From Agrococcus jejuensis (GTDB taxonomy: Bacteria; Actinomycetota; Actinomycetes; Actinomycetales; Microbacteriaceae): 64,000 nucleotides of DNA. Position numbers and translations under genes: made by a program. Shown here one piece after another: positions 1-7,523 of this stretch. Positions within the stretch are counted from its first letter, which is position 1; every line of letters begins with the position of its first letter. Location of the stretch: the NCBI RefSeq assembly GCF_007679035.1, contig NZ_VEFR01000005.1:124001-188000 (forward strand), written 5' to 3'. Below the pieces are notes generated by a model. It was not told the origin of the DNA, made no database searches, and saw nothing but the letters and a program-made list of their open reading frames with translations.

Positions 1-13
1 ACCGTGGACCGTC

Positions 14-1774
14 ATGTCGAGCGAGCCCCAGCACTACGGTTCGTGGGCCGCCGACCACCTCCCGCCCACGTTCCCCGAGCGTGCCGCCTGGGGCACGGCG
101 CAGACGCTGCGCGCCTGGCAGCAGGAGGCGCTCGAGCGGTACTTCGAGCGCGAGCCGCGCGACTTCCTCGCATCCGCGACGCCTGGCGCCGGCAAGACCA
201 CCTTCGCCCTGCGCCTCGCCTCCGAGCTGCTGCGCCGCGGCGCGGTGCGCCGCATCACGGTCGTCGCGCCCACCGAGCACCTCAAGACCCAGTGGGCCGA
301 CGCGGCCGCCCGCGCCGGCATCCGCCTCGACCCCGGGTTCCGCAACGCCCACGGCGAGGCGGCCGGGCACTTCCACGGCGTCGCCGTGACGTACGCGCAG
401 GTCGCCGCGCGGCCGGCGCTGCACGAGCGGATGACGCGCTCGGCCGACACGCTCGTGATCCTCGACGAGGTGCACCACGGCGGCGACGCGCTCTCGTGGG
501 GCGAGGCCGTGCGCGAGGCGTTCGGTCCCGCCACGCGACGGCTCTCCCTCACCGGCACGCCGTTCCGCAGCGACGACGCACCCATCCCGTTCGTCGAGTA
601 CGTGCCTGCCGAGGACGGCGTGCGCTACTCGGCCACCGACTACGACTACGGCTACGCTCGCGCGCTCGCCGACCACGTCGTGCGTCCCGTGCTGTTCATG
701 GCGTACGCGGGCACGATGGAGTGGCGCACGTCGATGGGCGACGAGATGCGCGCGACCCTCGGGCACGAGGATGCGAAGGACATCACGTCGGCCGCGTGGC
801 GCACGGCGCTCGACCCGGGCGGCACGTGGATCCAGCAGGTGCTGCGCAGCGCCGACGCTCGCCTGACGCAGGTGCGCGAGCAGGTGCCCGACGCCGGCGG
901 CCTCGTCATCGCGACCGACCAGGCGCAGGCGCGCGAGTACGCGCGCATCCTCGAGGACATCTGCCGCGAGCGCGTCACGGTCGTGCTCTCGGACGACGCG
1001 GGTGCGAGCGCGCGCATCGAGGAGTTCTCGAACGACGAGTCGCGGTGGATGGTCGCCGTGCGCATGGTGTCGGAGGGCGTCGACGTGCCGCGCCTGTCGG
1101 TGGGCGTGTACGCGACGTCGTCGGCGACGCCGCTGTTCTTCGCGCAGGCAATCGGCCGCTTCGTGCGATCGCGGCGTCGCGGCGAGACGGCGACGGTGTT
1201 CCTGCCGTCGGTGCCGGTGCTGCTGCAGCTCGCCGCCGAGCTCGAGCGCCAGCGCGACCACGCCCTCGGCAAGCCCACCGACGACGACGAGCTGCTCGAC
1301 GACTCCCTCATGGAGGCGGCGGCGAAGCCCGACCCCGAGGACCGCGAGGAGGCGCCGTTCACGTGGCAGCCGCTGTCGTCGGCGGCGACGTTCGACAAGG
1401 TGCTCTTCGGCGACCAGGAGTTCGGGCAGCTCGTCGAGCCCGGCACCGACGAGGAGCTCGACTTCATCGGCATCCCCGGCATCCTCGAGCCGGAGGAGGT
1501 CTCCGACCTGCTGCAGCGACGTCAGCGCAGGCAGGCCGCTCGCATCGCCGAGAAGCCGGCGCCGCCGCAGCCCGACGCCCTCTTCCGCTCGCTGCGCGAG
1601 GACCGGCAGCTGCTCAACGCGCTCGTGACGATCGTCGCGAAGAAGCGCAAGCAGACGCATGGCATGGTGCATGCCGAGGCGCGGCGCGTGTGCGGCGGCC
1701 CCGAGGTGGCGAAGGCGTCGATGCAGCAGCTGCGCGACCGCATCCACTACCTGCGGCGCGCGATCGACGCCTGA
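14..1774 (+). CDS. DEAD/DEAH-type superfamily 2 helicase
   Basis: A 586-residue ATP-dependent nucleic-acid helicase or translocase. Walker A (TPGAGKT) lies at residues 56-62, the Walker B/DEAD-box variant DEVHH at 151-155, motif III (SLTGTPF) at 178-184, and a motif VI-like stretch with an FFAQAIGRFVRSR core near 376-388, so both RecA-like lobes are present. The last ~100 residues match nothing I recognise. The DEVHH box resembles restriction-subunit and XPB-like helicases, but no restriction or DNA-modification partner is visible here. The ATG at 14 was chosen because the protein begins well before the Q-like region; sequence to the left is missing, so an upstream start or operon partner cannot be excluded. 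The gene converges on the lipoprotein gene that follows. Confidence 0.9.
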   Translation: MSSEPQHYGSWAADHLPPTFPERAAWGTAQTLRAWQQEALERYFEREPRDFLASATPGAGKTTFALRLASELLRRGAVRRITVVAPTEHLKTQWADAAARAGIRLDPGFRNAHGEAAGHFHGVAVTYAQVAARPALHERMTRSADTLVILDEVHHGGDALSWGEAVREAFGPATRRLSLTGTPFRSDDAPIPFVEYVPAEDGVRYSATDYDYGYARALADHVVRPVLFMAYAGTMEWRTSMGDEMRATLGHEDAKDITSAAWRTALDPGGTWIQQVLRSADARLTQVREQVPDAGGLVIATDQAQAREYARILEDICRERVTVVLSDDAGASARIEEFSNDESRWMVAVRMVSEGVDVPRLSVGVYATSSATPLFFAQAIGRFVRSRRRGETATVFLPSVPVLLQLAAELERQRDHALGKPTDDDELLDDSLMEAAAKPDPEDREEAPFTWQPLSSAATFDKVLFGDQEFGQLVEPGTDEELDFIGIPGILEPEEVSDLLQRRQRRQAARIAEKPAPPQPDALFRSLREDRQLLNALVTIVAKKRKQTHGMVHAEARRVCGGPEVAKASMQQLRDRIHYLRRAIDA

Positions 1775-1787
1775 GGCGCCGCGCGGG

Positions 1788-2447
1788 TCAGCCGGGCAGC
1801 GGGGCGAAGTCGTAGAAGACGACGGTGCGATCGTCGAGGGCGAGCTCGAAGCCGAGCAGCACCGACTGCTCGGCCAGCGCCGCCTCGTCCCAACCCCGGT
1901 ACGACATCGGGACCCACACGATCTTCGACGACGAGCCGTCGGCCTCGGCGGGGCGCACGCGCTCGGCGAACTCGTCGCCCGTGCTCGGCTCGTACCCGTT
2001 CGCGGCAGCCCACGCCTGGAGCACGGGATCCGGCAGCGGCTCGGCGGCGACGAGCGCGACCGAGATGTCGACGCCCTGGCGCTCGCCGTTCTCGGCTGGC
2101 GCCCCGTCGACGTAGCCCGTCGTCGTCACGACGCACAGCACGTCGAGGCCGTCGAGGGCGTCGGGCGCGGCGAACTCGCCGCGCGGCGCGAGGGCTGCGA
2201 GCACCTCGTCGCGCGTGCCGGCCAGCTGACCGATGCCCGCCTGGTTGTCGGCGAACACGTAGTCGTCGCTGCACTGCGGCCACTCGGCGACGGGCTCCTC
2301 GGTGGCCGTCGGCGACGGGGTCGGCGACTCGGAGGCGGTCGCCGACGGCGTCGAGGAGGGCACCTCGCTCGACTCCGGCTCCGCGACGGTGCAGCCCGCG
2401 AGGGCGATGACGAGGGCGGCGGGGACGGCGAGGACGCTGCGGCGCAT
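1788..2447 (-). CDS. Secreted lipoprotein of unknown function
   Basis: A 219-residue predicted lipoprotein. The N-terminus has two arginines, a hydrophobic run and a lipobox ending LAGC with Cys19, followed by a Ser/Thr/Pro/Glu-rich linker (about residues 22-50) and a globular domain of ~165 residues with several acidic patches. I do not recognise the domain. The ATG at 2447 was chosen because it places the signal peptide exactly at the N-terminus; the frame is open further upstream without coding character. It faces the helicase gene with only 13 bases between stop codons. Confidence 0.8.
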   Translation of the reverse strand: MRRSVLAVPAALVIALAGCTVAEPESSEVPSSTPSATASESPTPSPTATEEPVAEWPQCSDDYVFADNQAGIGQLAGTRDEVLAALAPRGEFAAPDALDGLDVLCVVTTTGYVDGAPAENGERQGVDISVALVAAEPLPDPVLQAWAAANGYEPSTGDEFAERVRPAEADGSSSKIVWVPMSYRGWDEAALAEQSVLLGFELALDDRTVVFYDFAPLPG

Positions 2448-2535
2448 GCGAGGGCTCCGATGGCTCGAGGAGAACGTCCCCCATCCTGCGTCACGAGGCT
2501 GGCAGCACGCTCCACGACGAGGCGGCGAGCCCGTC

Positions 2536-2584
2536 GAGGTAAGGCTGTCCTCACTGCAAAACCACCGGTCAGGCCAGCCTGACC
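2536..2584 (+). promoter_or_regulatory. Palindromic candidate operator and DtxR-like box upstream of the DUF1540 gene
   Basis: A perfect inverted repeat GGTCAGG-N4-CCTGACC spans 2567-2584. About 15 bases upstream, at 2540-2553, TAAGGCTGTCCTCA agrees at 10 of 14 positions with a DtxR/IdeR-type iron box core (TTAGGCTAACCTAA). Both lie before the strong ribosome site of the DUF1540 gene. The assignment to a metal regulator is inference. Confidence 0.35.
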
Positions 2585-2642
2585 TTGCTGGACAGCGCGA
2601 CGCTGCGGGTGCATCCTGGCGGCAGAGCCAAGGAGGAACGCC

Positions 2643-2927
2643 ATGACCATCGAGCAGCTCCCCACCGTGTCGTGCAGTGCCACCGACTGCGGCTACAACC
2701 ACGAGGGATGCCACGCACCCGCGATCACCGTCGGTGGCGACGGTGCCGGCTGCGCCACCTTCCTGCCGCTCGGCATCGACGGCGGCCTGCCCAAGGTCAT
2801 CAGCCATGTCGGCGCCTGCCAGCGCACCGAGTGCGTGCACAACCAGTCGGCGCTGTGCCTCGCAGGCGAGGTGCGCATCGCCGGCGGCCAGGGCACCGCC
2901 CACTGCGAGACGTACGAGGCCGCCTGA
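2643..2927 (+). CDS. Tandem DUF1540 cysteine-rich protein
   Basis: A 94-residue protein with eight cysteines in two blocks of four, each matching the DUF1540 pattern (C-x4-C-x-x-N-x3-x-C, then a later C). Block one covers about residues 10-40 and block two about 57-92. The family is uncharacterised; the cysteine spacing suggests two small metal-binding knuckles. A very strong Shine-Dalgarno (AAGGAGG) ends 6 bases before the ATG, so high expression is likely. An inverted repeat and an iron-box-like sequence lie upstream, so metal-responsive control is possible but unproven. No signal peptide. Confidence 0.88.
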   Translation: MTIEQLPTVSCSATDCGYNHEGCHAPAITVGGDGAGCATFLPLGIDGGLPKVISHVGACQRTECVHNQSALCLAGEVRIAGGQGTAHCETYEAA

Positions 2928-3021
2928 TCCTCGACGTCCGCGCCCGCGCGACCGACTGGCGGCCCGTCGCTCCCCGGCGGGGCGTCAGCGCGCATCCAGC
3001 GCTCGGTGCTTCGCTCTCGTC

Positions 3022-3666
3022 ATGAGCCTCCCGCACCCTCCCGGCGATCCCATGGCGCCGCCCAGGCCGCACGCCGTGCCCATGCCGGCGACGCCCGGAT
3101 CGCCGCTCGAGCCGCTGCGCACGGGTCGCAGGCTCGACCGCAGGCACTGGCTGCTCGCCGGGCTGCTCGGCATCGTCGGAGGAGTGCTGCTCTTCGACGG
3201 CGTGCTCCGCTCGGCGTCCGGCACGACGAGCCAGCTGCCGCTGGAGGCGGTGCTGCTGTTCGCCGGTGGGGGCCTCCTCGGCCTCGTCGCGGTCGTCGTC
3301 GCCTTCGCGCTCGCGCCGGGCGGCGCCGGACGCCGCATCCTCGGCATCATCGTGCTCGTCGTCGGCGCCGGCCTCGCGCTCGGGTTCGGCCTGCTGCTGT
3401 TCGGCGGGCCCGTGCGCATCCCGCCGGAGATCCGATGGGTCGTCACCCCGCAGTCGCTGCTGGTCGGCACCGGCATCCTGGGCTGGTTGCTCGCCTCGGG
3501 CGCTCGCTGGTGGGCGTTCCTCGTCCTGCTGCTCGCGCCGGCCGTCGCCACCGTCGCGATGGCCCTGCTGGTGCAGGGCTCGAGCCTCTCGAACGTCGCG
3601 CCGCAGGCGGTCGCGCTGGCGCTCGCGCTGCTCGCCCTGCTGCTCTCGATCCCGCGGCGACGCTGA
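3022..3666 (+). CDS. Polytopic membrane protein, unknown function
   Basis: A 214-residue protein with a Pro-rich cytoplasmic N-terminus of ~45 residues followed by about six hydrophobic segments (for example the runs starting WLLAGLLGIVGG and LVAVVVAFALA). It ends in a basic IPRRR tail that fits a cytoplasmic C-terminus. I recognise no family. The ATG at 3022 has no obvious ribosome site; ATG 3052 is an alternative start that would not change the membrane domain. The next gene starts one base after this stop codon, so the two are probably co-transcribed. Confidence 0.7.
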   Translation: MSLPHPPGDPMAPPRPHAVPMPATPGSPLEPLRTGRRLDRRHWLLAGLLGIVGGVLLFDGVLRSASGTTSQLPLEAVLLFAGGGLLGLVAVVVAFALAPGGAGRRILGIIVLVVGAGLALGFGLLLFGGPVRIPPEIRWVVTPQSLLVGTGILGWLLASGARWWAFLVLLLAPAVATVAMALLVQGSSLSNVAPQAVALALALLALLLSIPRRR

Positions 3667-3667
3667 C

Positions 3668-4540
3668 GTGCTGCGTCGCCGCACGTTCCTCGCCGGCTCG
3701 ATCGCGGCCGCCGCAGCGCTCGCGGGCTGCGCGCCGGACCCGGTCGCCGAGCTCGTCGAGGAGGATGGGGCGGTGACGACCACGCACGAGTACGGCGACG
3801 ACCCCGCGCAGGTCTGCGACCTGATCCTGCCGCCCGGCGAGCAGCGGGGCACCGTGATCCTCGTGCACGGCGGGTTCTGGCAGGCCGGCTACGACCGCAG
3901 CCTCGAGGACGCGGTCGCGGCCGACCTCGTCGCCGACGGCTACGCCGTGTGGAACGTCGACTACCGCGGCGTCGGCGCCGGCGGCGGCCATCCCGCGACC
4001 TTCACCGACGTCGCCGCCGCGGTCGACCTGCTCGCGACCGTCGGCCCCGAGGCGGGCGTCGCGATCGACCGCGTCGCGATCGTGGGTCACTCGGCGGGCG
4101 GCCACCTGGCGCTGTGGGCGGCGGGCAGGCACCTGCTGCCCGCGGACGCGCCGGGCGCGAATCCCGCGCTCTCGCCGATCGCCGCGTGCAGCCAGGCGGG
4201 GGTCAACGACCTCGTGACGGCGCAGGCGGAGTCGGTGGGCGGCGGCGCCGTCGCATCGATCCTCGGGATCAGCCCCGACGAGCCCGTGCCGGCCGAGCTC
4301 GCCGCCACGACGTCGCCGCAGCAGATGGTGCCGCTCGGCGTGCCGCAGCTGATCGTGACGGGCGACGCCGACGTGCTCGTGCCACCGTGGCTGTCGGAGG
4401 ACTACGCGCCCGTCGCGACGGCCGCCGGCGACGACGTGACGCTCGAGGTCGTCGCGGGCGAGGACCACTTCGCGCACCTCGACCCCGGGAGCGGCAGCTG
4501 GGCGCGGGTTCGCGCATGGCTGATCGACGTCATCGGCTGA
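3668..4540 (+). CDS. Tat-exported lipoprotein, alpha/beta-hydrolase fold
   Basis: A 290-residue serine hydrolase anchored outside the membrane. The N-terminus combines a twin-arginine motif (RRRTFLAG) with a lipobox ending LAGC at Cys21. The hydrolase domain shows the oxyanion HGGF loop near residue 60, the nucleophile elbow GHSAGG with Ser142, a GDADVLVP loop carrying the likely Asp, and DHFAHL carrying the likely His, so the triad looks intact. The closest recognisable type is the esterase/acylamino hydrolase group (kynurenine-formamidase or BD-FAE-like); the substrate is unknown. The GTG at 3668 was chosen because it begins directly at the signal peptide, one base after the previous stop. 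Confidence 0.85.
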   Translation: MLRRRTFLAGSIAAAAALAGCAPDPVAELVEEDGAVTTTHEYGDDPAQVCDLILPPGEQRGTVILVHGGFWQAGYDRSLEDAVAADLVADGYAVWNVDYRGVGAGGGHPATFTDVAAAVDLLATVGPEAGVAIDRVAIVGHSAGGHLALWAAGRHLLPADAPGANPALSPIAACSQAGVNDLVTAQAESVGGGAVASILGISPDEPVPAELAATTSPQQMVPLGVPQLIVTGDADVLVPPWLSEDYAPVATAAGDDVTLEVVAGEDHFAHLDPGSGSWARVRAWLIDVIG

Positions 4541-4647
4541 GCCTGCGTCGATAGGCTCGAGGCGTCGAGCGCATCGCGGCATCGACGGCCGAGCGCGGCG
4601 ACCCCGCGTGGCTCTCCGCGAGCGTCGACGAGACGAGAAGGAGCCCC

Positions 4648-5478
4648 ATGACGTCCATCCCCACGGTCGCCCTCAACGACGGCACGTCCATCCCGCAGCT
4701 CGGGTTCGGCGTGTTCAAGGTCAACCCGGCCGAGACCGAGCGCATCGTCACCGACGCGCTCGAGGCCGGCTACCGCCACATCGACACCGCCGCCGTGTAC
4801 GGCAACGAGGAGGGCGTCGGTCGAGCCATCGCCGCCTCGGGCATCGCGCGCGACGAGCTCTACGTCACGACGAAGTGCTGGAACGACGACCAGGGTCGCA
4901 CCGCCTCGCGCGACGCGATGGCGTCGAGCCTCGAGAAGCTCGGGCTCGAGCGGGTCGACCTGTACCTCATCCACTGGCCGTGCCCCGAGAAGGGCCTGTG
5001 GCAGGAGACCTGGACGACGTTCCAGGAGCTGCAGACCGAGGGCCTCACGACGTCGATCGGCGTGTCGAACTTCGACCACCGCTACCTGCCGGCGCTGCTC
5101 GCCGAGGGCGGCCCGAAGCCCGTCGTCGACCAGATCGAGCTGCACCCGCAGTTCCAGCAGCGCGAGACCGCCGCGATCGCCGCCGAGCACGACATCCTGC
5201 TCGAGGCGTGGGGTCCGCTGGGCCAGGGCAAGGTCGACTACGAGTCGCAGGTCGCGTCGATCGCCGCCGCGCACGACAAGACGTGGGCGCAGGTGCTGCT
5301 GCGCTGGCACCTCCAGCACGGGCACATCGTCTTCCCGAAGTCGAACCGTGCGTCGCGCATGCGCGAGAACGCCGAGGTCTTCGACTTCGAGCTGACCGCC
5401 GACGAGATCGCCACGATCGACGCGCTCGACCAGGGCGCCGCGGGCCGCGTCTCCGCCGACCCGGCCGAGGTCAACTGA
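4648..5478 (+). CDS. Aldo/keto reductase
   Basis: A 276-residue NADPH-dependent oxidoreductase of the AKR superfamily, close to the 2,5-diketo-D-gluconate reductase-like branch. The catalytic tetrad is visible as Asp46, Tyr51 (DTAAVYGNE), Lys76 (TTKCWND) and His109 (YLIHWPC). The cofactor-binding C-terminus includes FPKSN near residue 229. Length is normal for the family. A good ribosome site (GAGAAGGAG) precedes the ATG, and a TAGGCT -10-like hexamer lies at 4552-4557, giving a leader of about 85 bases. A strong hairpin follows the gene. The physiological substrate cannot be read from sequence. Confidence 0.93.
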   Translation: MTSIPTVALNDGTSIPQLGFGVFKVNPAETERIVTDALEAGYRHIDTAAVYGNEEGVGRAIAASGIARDELYVTTKCWNDDQGRTASRDAMASSLEKLGLERVDLYLIHWPCPEKGLWQETWTTFQELQTEGLTTSIGVSNFDHRYLPALLAEGGPKPVVDQIELHPQFQQRETAAIAAEHDILLEAWGPLGQGKVDYESQVASIAAAHDKTWAQVLLRWHLQHGHIVFPKSNRASRMRENAEVFDFELTADEIATIDALDQGAAGRVSADPAEVN

Positions 5479-5498
5479 CCGCGCTCGACCAGCTCGCG

Positions 5499-5535
5499 CC
5501 GACGGGCCGCATCCGAGATGGATGCGGCCCGTCGG
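5499..5535. terminator. Bidirectional hairpin terminator
   Basis: A perfect 16-bp inverted repeat (CCGACGGGCCGCATCC and its complement) with a 5-base GAGAT loop sits between two convergent genes, the aldo/keto reductase and the hydrolase on the opposite strand. It has no U-tract, as is usual in high-GC actinobacteria. Confidence 0.85.
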
Positions 5536-5568
5536 TCGTGTCGGGGCGGGGTGCGCGTTCGGTGCGCC

Positions 5569-6234
5569 TCAGCCGACGGTCGCCCGCAGCCAGTCGACGA
5601 CGCGAGGAGCGAGCTCGGTCGCGATGACCTCCGGCGTGCGCTTGCGCCCGGCGACCTCGAACGAATGCCCGCCGCCCTCGACGGCGTCGATCGTCGCGGA
5701 GCCGCCGATGCGGGCGACGACGCCCTCCAGCAGGTCGCCCGACGAGAACGGGTCGTTCGTGCCCTGGACGATGCGGTGCGGCGTCGTCATGCCGTGCAGG
5801 TGCTCGTCGCGCAGCCGCTCGGGCTTGCCGGGCGCGTGCAGCGGGTAGCCGAGCGACACGAGCGCGTCGACCGGCATCCCCTCGGCGACCGCCATCGTGG
5901 CCATGCGGCCGCCGAACGACTTGCCGGCGGCGACGAGCGGCACGTCGCCGAGCGTGCGGGCGGCGTCGGTGGCCGAGCGCCACGCCGCGATCGCGGCCGG
6001 GGCGCGGTCGGGGAAGCGCTTGCCCGCCGTGACGTACGGGAAGTCGAAGCGCACGACGCGCAGGCCCGCATCCGCGAGCGCGTGCGCCATGCCCACCATG
6101 AAGCCGTGGTCCTTGCCCGCCCCGGCGCCGTGGGCGAGCACGACCGTCGCCCAGGCCTCGCCCTCGGGCTCCGAGACGATCGCCTCGATGGCGGCGGCGT
6201 CGGCGTGCGGGATGGCGATGGGGGCGTCGGTCAC
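5569..6234 (-). CDS. Alpha/beta hydrolase, KANL3/Tex30-like
   Basis: A 221-residue cytoplasmic hydrolase. It shows LAHGAGAGKDH (oxyanion region, residues 33-43), the elbow GKSFGGR with Ser106, GTNDPFSSG carrying the likely Asp and GGGHSFEV carrying the likely His. This matches the KANL3/Tex30 alpha/beta-hydrolase-like family, related to dienelactone hydrolases; the substrate is unknown. The GTG at 6234 overlaps the stop codon of the upstream reductase gene by four bases (GTGA), so the two are translationally coupled and probably share the TetR-controlled promoter near 6.9 kb. Confidence 0.85.
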   Translation of the reverse strand: MTDAPIAIPHADAAAIEAIVSEPEGEAWATVVLAHGAGAGKDHGFMVGMAHALADAGLRVVRFDFPYVTAGKRFPDRAPAAIAAWRSATDAARTLGDVPLVAAGKSFGGRMATMAVAEGMPVDALVSLGYPLHAPGKPERLRDEHLHGMTTPHRIVQGTNDPFSSGDLLEGVVARIGGSATIDAVEGGGHSFEVAGRKRTPEVIATELAPRVVDWLRATVG

Positions 6235-6848
6235 CGCACCATCATGCCCGCCGACGCCTGCTGCTCGGCCCGGCGATGCGCGTCGGTCGCCGCGCCGTCG
6301 CGGCGCGCGTCCGCAGCCATGCGGTCCAGCCAGCGCTGCCGCTGCTCGGACGTCGAGGAGCGTACGCCGGCCACACGCGTGAGGCGCACGGGGCGGATGC
6401 CGCAGAAGCGCAGCGTCGTCGTGCGCAGGTGTCGCACGGTCGTGTCGCCGACGAGCGGCAGGTACCAGCGCGGCGAGTCGCTCGTGACGACGAGGCGGCC
6501 GGTGCGGCCGGCGAGGAGGCCGACGGGAAGGCCCCGCTCCGTGTAGCGGAACGCCTCGCCGTACAGCAGCACCCGATCGAGGAACCCCTTGAGGAGCGCG
6601 GGCACCGAGCCCCACCAGACGGGCGTCACGACGACGACGTGCTCGGCGTCGCGGATCGCCTGGAGCGCGTCGGCGAGGTCGGGCTCGAAGGGCTGGTCGC
6701 TGCGGTAGCCGCGACGCAGCACGAGGTCGAAGTCGAGGTCGCGCACGACGAGCAGTCGTGCGTCGTCGCTCTCGGCGGCGTAGCGGGCGGCGAGCGCGGC
6801 CGAGAGGGAGTCGGGGTCGGGGTGGCCGTCGATGACGAGGGTGCGCAT
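6231..6848 (-). CDS. NAD(P)H dehydrogenase (quinone)-like flavodoxin-fold reductase
   Basis: A 205-residue FMN reductase of the NQO1/KefF/MdaB-like family. The phosphate loop DGHPDPDSLSAALA follows beta-strand 1 at the N-terminus, and the WWGSVPALLKGFLDRV motif near residues 80-95 is the family signature after the VVVVTPV strand. A likely role is two-electron reduction of quinones or electrophiles. The ATG at 6848 follows a fair AAGGAAC ribosome site and starts directly with the first beta strand. It is the first gene of a leftward pair and lies divergent from tetR across 78 bases containing matching GATCTTG repeats, so the TetR protein is the likely repressor. Confidence 0.88.
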   Translation of the reverse strand: MRTLVIDGHPDPDSLSAALAARYAAESDDARLLVVRDLDFDLVLRRGYRSDQPFEPDLADALQAIRDAEHVVVVTPVWWGSVPALLKGFLDRVLLYGEAFRYTERGLPVGLLAGRTGRLVVTSDSPRWYLPLVGDTTVRHLRTTTLRFCGIRPVRLTRVAGVRSSTSEQRQRWLDRMAADARRDGAATDAHRRAEQQASAGMMVR

Positions 6849-6870
6849 GGGAGGTTCCTTGCTCGAATGA

Positions 6871-6937
6871 GATCTTGACAGTGCCCATAATCTGGACACT
6901 GCCCAGCATCCGGTACGATCTTGCGCATGTCAAGATC
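6871..6937. promoter_or_regulatory. TetR-type operator region between divergent genes
   Basis: GATCTTGCGCATGTCAAGATC at 6917-6937 is an inverted repeat with 7-bp arms and 7-bp spacer; the tetR ATG (6927-6929) lies in its centre. A third GATCTTG box, GATCTTGACA at 6871-6880, is the exact reverse complement of 6928-6937. On the minus strand, TTGACA (6933-6928), a 17-base spacer and GATGCT (6910-6905) form a candidate promoter for the leftward pair, its -35 inside the operator. For tetR, TACGAT (6914-6919) is a -10 candidate 7 bases before the ATG. Confidence 0.65.
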
Positions 6938-7523
6938 CGAGTCGCGCTACCACCACGGCGATCTGGCCAGCGCGCTCGAGGCGGCGGCCGACAGCCTGCT
7001 CGCCGAGCGCGGCGCCGCGTCCCTGAGCCTTCGCGAGGTCGCCAGGCGTGCAGGCGTGAGCCACAACGCGCCGTACCACCACTTCGCCGACCGTCATGCG
7101 CTGCTGCAGCGACTCGGCGTCCGTCACATGACGCGACTCGTCGAGGCGCAACGCGCCGCGGGGGAGCGGGAGACGGACGCGCGGGCTGCATTCGTCGCCA
7201 TGGGCGCCGCCTACGTGGGCTACGCGCACGAGCACCCGCACGGCTTCGCCGTGATCTTCGACCCCGAGGTGTGCGTGCCGGGCGAGACCGGCCCGCAGAT
7301 GACGACGCTCATCGCCGAGAACGAGGCGCTCATCGGCGCCGCGATCGCACGCGTCGCGCCCGAGCTCGGCGAGCAGGAGATCGAGGCGGCCGTCGTCGGC
7401 GCCTGGGGCGCCGCGCACGGCCTCGCGCAGCTCGTCGCCGCCGGCCACGTGCCGATCGATGCCGTGCGCCCCGCGTTCGAGGCCTACCTCGCGATGGGCG
7501 CGACCCTCACGCGCACGCCGTGA
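6927..7523 (+). CDS. TetR/AcrR family transcriptional regulator
   Basis: A 198-residue repressor-type regulator. The helix-turn-helix is clear at residues ~34-55 (LREVARRAGVSHNAPYHHFAD). The C-terminal half carries features of the TetR_C WHG group, including a WGAAHGLAQL motif near residue 160. The start is ATG 6927; a TTG at 6921 is in frame but less likely because a -10 hexamer ends at 6919. The start codon is inside a palindrome, so autorepression is expected. The stop codon overlaps the GTG of the phosphotransferase gene. The ligand is unknown; the neighbouring quinone reductase suggests a quinone or electrophile, which is inference. Confidence 0.9.
   Translation: MSRSESRYHHGDLASALEAAADSLLAERGAASLSLREVARRAGVSHNAPYHHFADRHALLQRLGVRHMTRLVEAQRAAGERETDARAAFVAMGAAYVGYAHEHPHGFAVIFDPEVCVPGETGPQMTTLIAENEALIGAAIARVAPELGEQEIEAAVVGAWGAAHGLAQLVAAGHVPIDAVRPAFEAYLAMGATLTRTP

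Noticed and set aside
6875..6903. Rightward promoter using TTGACA at 6875-6880
   Set aside because: At 16-18 bases spacing the downstream hexamers (CACTGC, ACTGCC, CTGCCC) are poor -10 matches; TACGAT at 6914 fits tetR better and TTGACA here is part of the repeat.
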